From Rachycentron canadum (Eukaryota; Chordata; Actinopteri; Carangiformes; Rachycentridae): a stretch of DNA of 64,000 bases. Shown piece after piece: positions 50,254-62,100 of this stretch. The stretch covers positions 20,979,863 through 21,043,862 of the forward strand of contig CM076650.1 of the NCBI GenBank assembly GCA_038496675.1, read 5' to 3'. The notes beneath the pieces are model-generated. The model saw nothing but the letters and a program-made list of their open reading frames with translations. It searched no databases and was not told the origin of the DNA. Position 1 is the stretch's first letter. Each line of letters opens with the position of its first letter. Position numbers and translations under genes: made by a program.

Positions 50254-50753
50254 NNNNNNNNNNNNNNNNNNNNNNNNNNNNNNNNNNNNNNNNNNNNNNN
50301 NNNNNNNNNNNNNNNNNNNNNNNNNNNNNNNNNNNNNNNNNNNNNNNNNNNNNNNNNNNNNNNNNNNNNNNNNNNNNNNNNNNNNNNNNNNNNNNNNNNN
50401 NNNNNNNNNNNNNNNNNNNNNNNNNNNNNNNNNNNNNNNNNNNNNNNNNNNNNNNNNNNNNNNNNNNNNNNNNNNNNNNNNNNNNNNNNNNNNNNNNNNN
50501 NNNNNNNNNNNNNNNNNNNNNNNNNNNNNNNNNNNNNNNNNNNNNNNNNNNNNNNNNNNNNNNNNNNNNNNNNNNNNNNNNNNNNNNNNNNNNNNNNNNN
50601 NNNNNNNNNNNNNNNNNNNNNNNNNNNNNNNNNNNNNNNNNNNNNNNNNNNNNNNNNNNNNNNNNNNNNNNNNNNNNNNNNNNNNNNNNNNNNNNNNNNN
50701 NNNNNNNNNNNNNNNNNNNNNNNNNNNNNNNNNNNNNNNNNNNNNNNNNNNNN
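50254..50753. other. assembly gap 3 (500 N)
   Basis: Exactly 500 N between (TG)n on the left and (AC)n on the right. The change of repeat strand means the gap cannot be one simple dinucleotide run; a junction or unique sequence must be missing. Confidence 0.99.

Positions 50754-50800
<47 letters not shown>
50754..50800 (+). repeat. (AC)n microsatellite, right side of gap 3
   Basis: Pure AC repeat, the complement-strand motif relative to the left flank of the gap. Confidence 0.95.
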
Positions 50801-50804
<4 letters not shown>

Positions 50805-51349
50805 TAGAGAAGGGAAGGAGTGGACCTGACACTATTTGATTGATAGTTGCTAAAAAGTACAGTTCCCAAATCCTTAATCCCTTTTTGAAAATGAAAGTAT
50901 ATAAAGTTTACATTATGAGAAGGATGCTGAGACCTGAGCAGTGTCTGCTCATTATGACAATAATATAAATCCCACTGACAATGACTCTGATTGTTCTTGA
51001 TCAGCACATTGCAAATTTTGGTAAATTGAGTTTCTTTTTAATGCTAAAGCTTTAGAGTCTATAACATTCATGTTCCATTGCCACTTTACCAAAAACAACT
51101 GTCAGTGATGATGTGACTCTACCCCAGGCCACTCTCACACAAACCATCAGACTGCTAATTTTGGAGACTAACCCTACATGCTGAGCCACCATGTTCATCT
51201 TATTTTACCATTTCAGCAGTTAAATGGCCATTATGTTTAATCTGTTCTGTTTAACCCACCCAACCCATCACTGTTCTGAATTCTCTTGGTCCCTGGTCTC
51301 TAAATCTTCAACCCTCCAAATCTCCCTGTTTGACTCTTAGCTGATTACA

Positions 51350-51850
51350 AACCACCAAATTACAAAAGTACAAACTCCCTCCTGTTTGGCATACACAAAA
51401 GGTCGCCTTCCTTCCTCAAACTAAGGCAGCATACAGCAGCTTGGCTTCTTACTGGTTTTAACAGACGGCATCACATCACTCGCTTGCTTCCCATCATTGG
51501 CTCCCTGTCCATTTTAGAATTGATTTTAAGATTTTACTGATCATTTTTACAGCATGTCAAGGCCTGGCTCCAAGATAGAACTGCTGCACCCATATGAGTC
51601 AGTATGCAGCCTTAGATCCTCGGGCAGGGCAGAGGAGAGAAGGCCAGCTTCTTTTAAATCACTTCTTAAAAGTCATTTTTATAGGCTTTTATGTGATGTT
51701 GTGCTCTTACTCTTCCTAGTCTTTTTTTTACTCTTCTTCTCTTCTTACTTTTTATTTTGACTTTTGTCTTTGACTTTTTTTTTTTTTGTTGTTGTTTTTT
51801 CTATAATGCCTTGAAGTCCCAAGGAAAGACAACTTGAGCCCTATGCACAC
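51350..51850 (+). mobile_element. LINE reverse-transcriptase C-terminal relic
   Basis: Frameshifted remnants in order: HHSLA...HHWLPVHF (family pattern HITPVLxSLHWLPVxxRI), then FKILLIIFTACQGLAP, then SVCSLRSSGRAEERRPASFKS and LLKSHFYRLL. This is the C-terminal domain of a fish L2-like non-LTR element, followed by a T-rich stretch. Not functional. Confidence 0.7.
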
Positions 51851-53098
51851 TACAAAAATCTCTTGCCTCCCTCTAACCACACACAGGTAGCTCACAGACT
51901 CATTAAAAATCCTTGCTCTGGTCCTCTCTCATGGGTACATGTCCCCTAAGAGACTTCTGAAAATCTCTTCACGTCTCTTTTCCATTTAACTGGGCCTCAG
52001 ACTGACCTTCATATAGATGACCAATTATAGAAGTCTCCTTATGAGGGCATTCTCCACCATTTTTTGTCATGTACTCCTTTGGCTGTAAAATGTACTGTGC
52101 AGGTGAATAGACTCCTTTGGAGAAATGAGTAGAGCGATCACACACGAGAAACAGTATTAAAAAGTAGTGTTTGGAATAAGGGCCCAAGATAAAAACAAGT
52201 AAAGGGCAGGTTTAAATATCAAACTTGGCCAGAAATGCTCTGCATTAAGATTTCTGGCCAATAAAATCCTGCCCTTTACTAATCCCCCAAAAATCTATTT
52301 GCATCTTTGATATCGTTTTTTTCACAGTAGACATTTCAGGTCATAGAAATGTAGAAAAATGTATAATGACTGTATTGCACTGAGCCAGTTCTAGGGTCCT
52401 GGTGTTGAGTATGCTGACTCACTGTAATGGTTTAATTGAACAGAGCCATCACTCATGTGATTTGTTTCCCCTAAAAAATGATCTGTTGAATCAACTATTC
52501 ATTTTTTTTCAATTGTGACTTATATAAAATGACGTGGCTCTAACAAACAGAAGGAGCATGAAACTGTTGCTAATTCTCTTATGAAGGACAACAAGACTTA
52601 ACTCTTGGTAACCATAGTAAACCTTAAGACTGCTATAATCAATATCTTTATATTAGCAGTGGTTAAAATCACTATGCATACGTGACAGATGTTTCTTATG
52701 GTGACACTGCAACGTTTTTGAGCTCACCATTTTAAATTTTGATTCTCTCATAAAGTGGTGGGGACCAAATGAAACTATGGAAGAGAGTAAGAATACGTGT
52801 GCAGTCATCAATTCGCTAGAAACACAACTCCGGTTTAATTCATAAAGTTTAAATTAGTGTTTTTTAATAAACTTGTATTAATTTAAAAGGTAATTCGGTT
52901 GTTTGTTTCCACTTCCACGGAAGATCAGCCAATAAACTTATGCATCATTTTTGCAACAATTAGTTCCTATTATTTGTTACTGCTTTAACAATTTTGAAAG
53001 GCACTGACAAATTAAACCCATTCCAGACAAGAAGAAAAACTGGAAATTCTGCAGAATTTCAATTCTCAGTTTACGCATATTATCTGCACCTAAATTAT

Positions 53099-53576
53099 AG
53101 TGGCTTTAGAAAGTGTTCACCCCCTTGGTGTTTTTTAACACTTGTTTTAGATTTAATGCTAAATGGAATTTATTGAAAATCTAAATGTTTATCTTTTAGA
53201 TAAAATTTGATGGTTTGAGTCTTCCTGGGTAAGTCTCTGCACACCTGGATTTCAGCAGTTTGTCTCAGTGTTCTTAGCAGAGCCTCTCAAACTCTGTCGT
53301 CAGTGAGCTGCCACCATCAGGTCTCTCTCACAAAGTCTGACCCTCTACAGGGAAAAGTCTGGGCCTTTTCCCGGGACATTTGAGGACAATCACAAATTTC
53401 CAAAGTCACTGTTTTTGGCTCTATGCTTCGAGTCAATGCTGGGCTGAAAGGTGAGCCATTTCTAAAATTTTCTAAAAATATATTTTTACTTTGAGTTTAG
53501 AGTATAGATCAATTTTATCTGTGTAATTTTCATTTTACAATAAAGTGAAAAGATCTGAACATTTTCTCAAGCCACT
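53099..53576. mobile_element. Tc1/mariner-like MITE
   Basis: The left end AGTGGCTTTAGAAAGTGTTC and the reverse complement of the right end (AGTGGCTTGAGAAAATGTTC) are terminal inverted repeats 478 bp apart. The left one follows a TA. The AGTGGC...TTCACCCCC ends are typical of Tc1-like elements. The interior has no transposase frame, so it is non-autonomous. Confidence 0.65.
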
Positions 53577-55799
53577 CCATGGTTAAGGTTAGGGAAAGAT
53601 CATGTTAAAATCCCTGGTTAAGATGTGATTACACTTGGGCAGCTGGGTTGAGGTTGGTGAAAGATTGTAGTTATGGAAAGAGACACATTAATGTTGAATT
53701 CTATGTTTGTGACAGGACACCAGTCATCATGGTAACTTTAGCATGCTAACTTCGAGTCACTGTACTGCCCAGTTTCCCCTAAAGAAGGAGTATAACCTCC
53801 TGCACTGTAAACACAACAGTGGCTGAAGCTCTTGGTAAACAACCATCACCACCACCTGGTCACAGCAAGAAACCTCAGCCACAGAGAAAACTTACGAATA
53901 TCCCCTCACATGTGTTTCAGGCGCCCAAACCCTTACCTTCAGTTCATAAAGGACACACTACTTCTTTCCCTAGCGCTTAATGTTGGCATTGGCAGGTCAT
54001 GAAGTGCAGAATCCAATATGGATGTAATTTTCTAGTGATACTGGGCAGGTCAAACATTACTGTCCTCCCAAAAGACATCAGAGGGCAAGTCCAAATGATG
54101 ACGACTGGTTGACCTCTGTGGTTCAGGAGTTCCTTTTATGAATTAATAGATGATGAATCACTAGAAATGAATATCAAAATATAAAAGACAACCCATCCTA
54201 TTGGTATTTCAAAATTCCAGTTCTGCTTGATTGTGCCTGAAACATCACTCTGTGAAACACAAATTACACTTAGTCTGTTACAAGGTAAACAACAGGATGG
54301 CAGGTATAGAGGGAGACCACTGGGAGACAGGCAAGGAGAGGACATAGTCAAACTGATGTAGATGATTCTACAAGAACTCCTGCACCATACCTTGGAGGAT
54401 TGTAAACTGCTGCTAGCACTAACGCACTAATACACATAAACATATTTGCCTGTACTTGAGCACACAGTGTCCTTAATGCATGAAAGAGTGCAACCTTCAG
54501 TTAACAAGGCACAAAAGGGTGGAGGTGTGTTCGTTGTTGCTCTTGCTGAGCTGTTGCTCTGCTGTGTAGCTCTATATGATGTGATTTCTGTCTTGGCCCC
54601 TTTAATCTCCAGCCAGCTGAAAACCACCATGAGCCCTAGGTATACCAGAGCTGCTCCAAAAGGGAGACACAGACAGGCAGAGAGTTAATATTTCATGTCT
54701 GCAGAGATTTTCAGCTCACGAGGAGCTGGGGACCACATGAAACACTGTTTGATGGTCAAACCAAGTAGTGAGAAATCAACTGGATGAAACCCTCAGGATA
54801 AAAGGAACTGAAAAACACTTTATCTCCTCTTTCTCTTGGAAGTCATTCATCTGAAAGAATTGGAGATCATTTTGAACCACAGAAAAAGCAAAGTGTAAAT
54901 CTGTAACCCTTCCCTGTGATTCTGTGCAAACATCTGTGACAGTGAGTCTGCTTAGATACTCCAGCATATGAATGATGACATATTTGTTTGTATTTAATAT
55001 AAAACATATAAAATGTATATAAAATGCAAACCAAGCACTAAACATGTAAATTGTATTTGCTGCACAATATAACAGGCCTGGATGTTTTGCATTGTGCCAA
55101 AGAGAAGTAGAGACTCAGACCTGAGTTAAATTTCAATCACAAAAATGAGGACTTGAAAGTTGACTGGGACTTAGCTGCTTGGAGAGCTTAGATGTCCCGG
55201 GGACATGACTTGATAGCAAAAACTTCAAGCCTGGAACAAGGCCAGCCTGACCTACATATCTACATGGCTTGAATATTAAATTATTAGGCTGTCTGTACTG
55301 AAAGAGTTGGGTCATAGCTACCTAAATTGCACAGCTTTGAAAGGAAAATGTCCAATTACCATGTGATTTGATAGACATTTTTCAGTTTTAAATGGCATGA
55401 TGACATGAAATCTGCCAATGAAGACTTGATTTGACTTGGACTTGGTGTTGAACGACTTACGACTTAAAGTTGTGCCAAATTTTGCCAAGTTGTGACTTGA
55501 CTTGTTTTCTACTCTTCATGCACATGAGGCACCTAAAAAATCTCAAATCACTCTAAACTTGATTTGGCCCTGTTTTTAATTACTTTAGACTTGCTAATAG
55601 ACTTAGGATGCAACTTGAACCTATGTAGGACTTTGGTCAAAATAATACTATTATATGTTTTTTTTAACAAAGGTTTAGTGTCTTTATCAACAGCAATAAC
55701 TGAAGAATAATCAGCTGAGACATGTATGTAGAAAAAAATAGGGAAACAAAAATCTGCTTGTTTTGACATGAAACACAGTCAAAACTGTGTGAGTGAATA

Positions 55800-56125
55800 C
55801 GTGGGCACATCTCGCCCCCAGCGGTCAGCCATCTTGGCTATATAGCAGAAGGGGAAGCACCACCAAACATATTTTTCAAACTTTAAACAACTGAGGAAGG
55901 TGGACACATTGTCAATGCCAATGGCGGCTAGATTTCAGGCAGGCAACACACAGGCGGCAAACACAGGAATGTAAAACATTCAATTTCAAGTCAATGAGCA
56001 AATGTGCTGCTAGAGTGCGACAGTCACCAACATCATTTCTAGTTTTTTGTGTGATTTGGGACAACTCTGCCCTCTTGATATTTACATACAAAGCCAGTGA
56101 GTGTACTGTGTACAGTGTACATGTG
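55800..56125 (+). repeat. dispersed repeat R1, copy 2
   Basis: Second diverged copy of the repeat at 9590-9845 in the same orientation (AGCCATCTTGGCTATATAGC, ATATTTTTCAAAC, GATTTGGGACAACTC, ACTGTGTACAGTGTACATGT). It is somewhat longer than copy 1. Confidence 0.55.
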
Positions 56126-56290
56126 AGTGTACTGTCTGAAGTATCTGATTTAAGACATAGCTTATATTTCACATTTTTGCCTGTTTACCAGGAGACACCA
56201 GAGCTCACTGTGGGAAATATAAGAAGTCACAGACTGATGCAGAAATAGATGAGACAATTAATACACAAAGAAAGTAAATTGCACCATTGA

Positions 56291-56803
56291 TTATAAAATA
56301 CCTTCAGAACTATTCTGAACAAAGAGCTGAAGCAATTCCTCAGCCCACTGCTGACGCCTCTGCAGACTCTTAAACTCATCGACTCTATCAAAAGAGACCT
56401 GAACACTTTGCTTTTCTCTTTACAGAATGCCATGGCACTAACCACTGTCTTGCTCAACGACCTTTATCTGGCTTTGCTGCAGTTCAGGAGAGAGAAGTGT
56501 CTGAAGGGCAGCCAACCTGTTGGGCATCTTCTCATTTGTCCTGCTCAAGACGTCGAGAGTTCGACAGATTGAGTTGTTAAAATTTTCTTTGATTCTTTTC
56601 ACAGATGTTTTTTCCTCGTGGTGCAGGGTAGGATACAGGGTGGAGATATCACTGCTCCCCTTCTTACAGACAAGTATTATGCCTGACCGCACCATTTTCT
56701 GCAATTTCTCCCCCATGTCTTCTTTCATGCTCACCTGTCTCTTTGTCATAGCTAACTTCATTGTTTCTCCCAATAACAATTCATTTGTTATTGGGAGAAG
56801 CAA
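56291..56803 (-). pseudogene. unrecognised protein-like fragment with two in-frame stops
   Basis: On the minus strand one frame reads 121 codons (56803 to 56441), then TAG (56438-56440), five codons, TAA (56420-56422), then about 40 more codons to 56291. The composition looks coding and helical on both sides of the stops: NNSICRTLDVLSRTNEKMPN, LAALQTLLSPELQQSQIKVV, and after the stops VDEFKSLQRRQQWAEELLQL. The 15-20 bp between stops is too short for an intron, so it looks like a decayed exon or retrocopy. I do not recognise the family. By human synteny an RNF213-derived fragment is conceivable, but nothing in the sequence proves it. Its upstream end falls inside the inverted repeat at 56748-56816. 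Confidence 0.35.
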
Positions 56804-56816
56804 TGAAGTTAGCTAT
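56748..56816. repeat. near-perfect 32-bp inverted repeat with 5-base loop
   Basis: Arms 56748-56779 and 56785-56816 pair at 31 of 32 positions. The one exception (56764/56800) is a T/G pair; the loop is TTCAT. It would form a long, stable hairpin in DNA or RNA. Confidence 0.9.
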
Positions 56817-56927
56817 AAGTTATTTTGTTATCTATTACTGTGTTTTAATGTCAAATATGTTCCCTTATAAAGAGGACCCCATAGAATCAGCAATATTTTA
56901 ATACATAAAAATCAAGCCGAGTATGGT

Positions 56928-57345
56928 GGCCCAGAGAGCTCAACACACTGCAGCTCAGAAAACACATGCAAAAAGACAAAACATGAACAAATCCAGAAAA
57001 CATCGGCAACACGTGCTGCAAATGCTCACAACAGAACCAAATACAACGGACGTGTTTACAGCAGACACAAAAAAAAGAGATGAGGGGTGCTGGGTCTCAC
57101 ACCTCATTACACCTCATTACATGGAGGTGTAGCCCAAACTGCGCAACCACAGGTTTGAGTCTGACCGGCTCCTTGCTGGCTGGGACACACTTGTTGCTCT
57201 ATGTTTATACCTTCAAAAAGTCACAAATCACTGAACAAGTACATCCCAGCCAGGTTCACCTCTTTTTAATGTCCCCTGGAAACACGTCTGTTGTGTTGTG
57301 AATATTTTCTGTGCATGTGTTGTTGATTGATTGATGAAGATTTTG
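56928..57345. mobile_element. relic related to the 34779 TIR element
   Basis: It begins GGCCCAGAGAGCTCAACACA, matching the TIR of 34779-35126. Inside it, 56985-57075 (read on minus) and 57255-57335 (read on plus) share GTAAACACGTCCGTTGT / GGAAACACGTCTGTTGTGTT and TGTTGTGA, giving an internal inverted arrangement. The right TIR is missing, so the copy is broken. A B-box-like GGTTTGAGTC lies at about 57150. Confidence 0.5.
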
Positions 57346-58614
57346 TTTTTTCTGTTTCTCCCGGCCAACAAAGTTTAGACTTCTGAAGATTTAGAAGTAT
57401 TTCTTATTGTTGACCATTACTGCTTTTTAATTTACGACTTTTTAATTTACGACTTCACAGTTTTAGAATGAACAAAGCAAGGAGTTTTCAGCTCCAAAAG
57501 CCAAAAACTACAACTCAAACCTGTGTCTCTCGCTGTATAAAGTCTTATATGACTCTCAGCCTATTTTACAGTAAGTTACAGAGATAAGGGGCACGGCCTT
57601 GTAAAACACAACAGTGATTCTTAAAACTAATGTCAAGAATCACATTTTTTAGCAATAAATGAAAACTAGAGAAAAAAACAAGACAATTACAAAGCTCAGA
57701 AAAAAACCTTTAAAAATGTGAACAAGACGATAAAACGAGGTCATAGTTGAAGTTGAGCCCAAACAAGCCAGGATTTCTTCAAAAGTAACAAGGGAGAGAG
57801 GAGGAAACAAAGGAGACAGTGGCACAGCTGTCAGAGGAGGACAGCAGGATCGCTGCCCTCTGTCAGAGTTTTCAGGCTTGAACTAACGAAAAAACAAAGA
57901 TGTCCACCCAAGTTTCAACTGCTCTGGGCCTCTGAAACTCAGTGAATGAGAGGGGTGATGGAAGGGAAGGTGGAGGCATTGCAGATGGGAAAGAGTGGAG
58001 CAAACGTCAGAGCAGGAAGCTGTCAGACTCTCTCTGAGTGTCAGGTCCTCACAGACCAGAGAGGTACATAATTAAAGCAGAGATCCAACTGAAAAGTCTA
58101 ATGAAGAGGTAATGTATGATGATGAAAAACCCTGTAGCATTAATACTGCTCAATGATTAGATTTTAATAACTTTTGAATAATGCTGAAGTGTTCATGGTT
58201 GCAGTTGAAAATGTGCGGAGGTGGGAGGTGGAGAACTGATGTGCTTTGATGTGAGTTTTATAGTTTTATATCAAAAACAAAATATATATAGACAAAAAAG
58301 TAGGTTTTGACAAATCAACTTCCACATGAATTATGGATTATTTGTTTTCATGGGATTGTAAAAATCTTACACAGTGGAAAAAAAAGGATCTGGGAGCTTG
58401 CTGGTTGGAAATGTAAGGTGCAGCTGTTAGCATGTCTGGCTAACTTGCTTTAAAGTAATAGGGTATTGCTTTTGAGGTCAAGGCTACATGAGTCTGTGGG
58501 ACAGGTTATGTTAAAATGTTAAACTATCACAGCGCTGCAGCGACTCACTGATTCTTCCCTAGTGTTCTCCTGTGTTTGCTTTCCCTGTGTCTCCTCTCCT
58601 CCATCTCTCTCTAT

Positions 58615-58620
<6 letters not shown>
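57346..58620. other. intergenic, no features
   Basis: AT-rich sequence without recognisable genes or repeats, apart from short A/T runs. I see nothing to annotate. Confidence 0.6.

Positions 58621-58653
<33 letters not shown>
58621..58653 (+). repeat. (GT)n microsatellite
   Basis: About 16 GT units just before the retroelement-like segment. Confidence 0.95.
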
Positions 58654-58655
<2 letters not shown>

Positions 58656-58659
58656 CTCC

Positions 58660-59100
58660 TTCAGGGGCGTGGCACAGCACTGGCTTCACCGACACACCTG
58701 CATCTCATCCTGCAAGCAGGACCAGGACTAAAACCCCAGCTTCTCTTTCACTCGCTGCCAGATTGTTAACTGCTCTCCATGTGGTAACACTTCAGGCTGC
58801 TTATCTCCTCGAGCTTCTTGTGAGCTTGCCAACTTGTATTGGATATCCTCCTCAACCGTGTTTTCTCCCTCTCCAGTATCTTGTGCCAGCGCTGCTGCTC
58901 GCTCCAGAACAATCCCCAACACCAATTCAACCAACTCACTGCTCCACCACTACAAGCCACTCCACCCTCCTGGAGATCTTCAACCACCAACAGCAGGAGC
59001 CTTCCCTCCCCTCTCCTGAAGAACTCACCTACAACTCAATATTAACTCTTGTGGACACAATAAAACCTCCTTTTTACTATGTGTGTGTCTGAATCTGCTC
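58660..59100 (+). mobile_element. possible LTR or retroelement end
   Basis: C-rich, pyrimidine-biased sequence with 'ACACCTGCATCTCATCCTGC', an 'AGGACTAAAACCCCAGCTTC' TATA-like step, and an 'AATAAAACC' signal at about 59059 followed by GTGTGTGTCTGAATCTGCTC. This order resembles U3-R sequences of fish LTR elements. A 176-codon frame across it is low-complexity (Ser/Thr/Pro/Leu) and not protein-like. No partner LTR was found in the window. Confidence 0.35.
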
Positions 59101-62100
59101 AGGGTTCCTCCAACCATTATAACTGCTGTTACAAAACGTAACATAAAAAGCCCCATGACTAGCAAACCACTGGATGAGCGAGTTTATGACAGCAGCTCTG
59201 TTCTGCTCTTTTTCAATCTGGGTGAGTCTAAACTCCAGAAAACCCAAGTCCCTGTCTGGGATAGCATTATGTTTGCCAAATGTATTGGTTTTCAACCAAG
59301 TTTTTAGCTTGAGGAGCTAACTGCAGCTGATAAGATTTGTCAGCTACCGTCAACATTTCAGTTGACAAAAGTGGAAATGAGATGGTTGCTTCTGTCTTAG
59401 CGCAAGACAATACACGACAAAATCATGCAGCAACTAAACTCAGTTTGTAGCTCAAAACGCACATTTCTAACATTTGTGTTTTGCATTTTAGAATCAGATG
59501 ATAAAAGAATTAAGGAACTTTACAGCGAAATCAAGTGTGTGAATAAAGTCAAAATACAGGTCTTTTACTAGTGTTACCATATAGTAAACAAGCTGATATA
59601 AACAAATCTTTCACAGCATCACTACATTTTGGACTTGGCTTTATCAATGTGTTACTAACACTCGGTGTGAAACACAAAGTTACAATTTGGGTTGTGTCGT
59701 GTGTTTTCAACTGTTGCAGTAATATAAAATATTTAAGGTACTATGAGGTAAACTAATCCCTGATCACATCACAATTAAATGAAAACCTGATTATTCTAGT
59801 TTCCACTTAGCATCAGTCAATTATCTTATGTGATTGTGGCACACTGATGGAGAGAGCACGTAATGACCTGCACTCTTTCCTCACAATCTATACATACTGT
59901 ATCTACAGTATTCAAGTGTCCTACAGTCTGACGTGGGCTCAATCTGCGGCCTCCACCAGCTGATCCTCTGACCCCTACTGCGGATCAATACTGCCCCATC
60001 TGACCACTTCTATTCCTGGCCACCATCCCTGCAGAGTCAGCCCCCTCCCCCTCTGCCCTTCTTTTCCGTTCGCCTTGCTGGGACCAGCATGGCACAGTGG
60101 TGCCCTCTGCCAAGTCTGACTCATTTAAAGAGAGATGCTCAGTGACAACAGATTATACACAAGGTCCGGGACATTTTTTGTGTTTAAGTGTTACAGTGTT
60201 CCCACATGTAGCTGCCTGGGAAGAGCTCACTGTATAAGTCAACATAAAGCACAATTCACAAACCTCACAGATATGAACAGAAGACATGATCAGGGACATT
60301 TATGATTTATTAACAAAGCTCCCTGAGTAAAAAGCTGAGTGACCCAAAATGTAATGAGAACAGTGGATAAAAAGAGCCTGTCTGACCCATATCCAGTTTA
60401 AATATGGGGCGAGTGCATAAAAAGATACAGCTAATCTGATGCCGTCTTCTTGGCCCAGACTAAAACAGCTGTGCTTTTAAAAGCACATGAAAGTTACAGC
60501 ACTTTTTCACTCACTCAGTCAGTCTCAGTCTCTCTCTCACACACACACACACACAAACACACAAACACACACAGATGAAAGAGTTTCAGGTATTTCCTGC
60601 AGTTGCTGGTGTTCAGAGGTCTTCAGGTCTTTCCACCATCACTTTCAGCCTGAAACAAGAGAAGAAGAGACAAAGAACAAACTTTTTATTGAAATAGAAC
60701 TAATACAACACAGACTTGCTGCATCACCTGTGTTCAAAGAGGAAAAACAACAACACTGCAAAGCTTTAAAGCATTTAACTCAGAATCACTTAGCATTCAG
60801 CAGCTACTCTCAGCTCAAATTGCTAAAATCCCCAGAGAAACATGAAGTCCAGCCTGAGTGTTGGTTTATCAGGCATCTCAGAGTCACTCCTAGGAATTGT
60901 GTTGAAAGTTAACCTAGGACTAACAACACTCAGAGGCTTATTTATGAAGCGTCCTATAGTTGTCAGCAAGAAGCAGGACAACTCCCGGGAGAGAGTGTGA
61001 CATCTGTTCAACACTTGACAAAGTCGAAATTCTGTTTTCTGACCTAGGCCTGATAATAAGACAATATTATAATAAGCACCATTTTATTATGTGTAGGATT
61101 TATATGTTATATATGTGAAAACATGATGCCAAAAATAATTACAAGATGATATATAAACATTATAAAGATTCATAAAGATTATTGGCAAAGCTGCTTGTGA
61201 CTTAAAGAAGTTGTGTTTTGGTGCAAAACTTCATGAAGAAGATCTAATCCAATCCACCTTTTAGTTACACCTTGTGATAACAGTGTGCCCTTCATGTACA
61301 TGAGAAGAAAATGTGCTTTTTTTCCCCTGTAAAGTCTTGGGAAATGCACCCTAACAATATACGCATATGTTTTATAGTGCATCCCAACATAAGCTATTGT
61401 TTGTAATAGCCTAAATGAAAAATAATAAGATATAATACCCCATAAAAATATTTTACCAGCAGTAATTATGTTGATGTATTAGTCATTATACAGCTGACAT
61501 CCAGCCAGGGTGACATGACTGTATTCAAACAAGTTTCAGTCTCCTGTTCTTTTCCATTTACATTATCATAATGACGAGCATAAGCACAGGGTGTGATTCG
61601 AGATTCTGCATCATCATTGTTGCACACCTGCATTTTTCCTATTATCACATGGGTTTCCTCAGGGACAACATGCATTATCCTCTACATCTTACACAAGGTC
61701 AGTCTCAAATATTATTCAGTTTTTGTCAAAATTAAACATATTGTAACGCCATTTCAGAACATCTCTGCTCTCATTGAACTTCTCCCAGTCTCCTGGCACC
61801 TCCTAAGATAAGAGTGATTTTCTGAGTGAAGAGAGTTGATAAAATCCCTGTTAGGAGCTTTTGGCCAGTTTGCAGTGATTTCTCTCTGAGACCCTGAGCC
61901 ATTAGTGGGAAAGCACCCAGATAGTATTGAGGAGGTAGTTTAACTTACAGGTGAGTTTATGCCCCGGGGCTTCATCACACTGCACTGAACACATTATACT
62001 ATCATGCCACAGCTATTTCTGTGCTGTAACAGCAAAAACCGGAGCCTAACAAAGAGGACCATTAGCAGCCTCCATCATTACTTTCCCCCTACACTGTGGA

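Larger units (their letters stand above)
45883..55799. other. downstream intergenic region, first part
   Basis: No gene is supported. It contains purine-rich sequence (47940-48160), an A21 run (48919-48940), two (TG)n tracts, gap 3, a LINE relic (51350-51850) and the Tc1-like MITE (53099-53576). AATAAA hexamers at 47184-47189 and 47969-47974 could end endov transcripts, but none is clearly preferred. Confidence 0.6.

Noticed and set aside
58562..59092. 176-codon plus-strand frame
   Set aside because: Ser/Thr/Pro/Leu-biased translation of retroelement-like DNA that starts in a GT microsatellite; no protein-like pattern.
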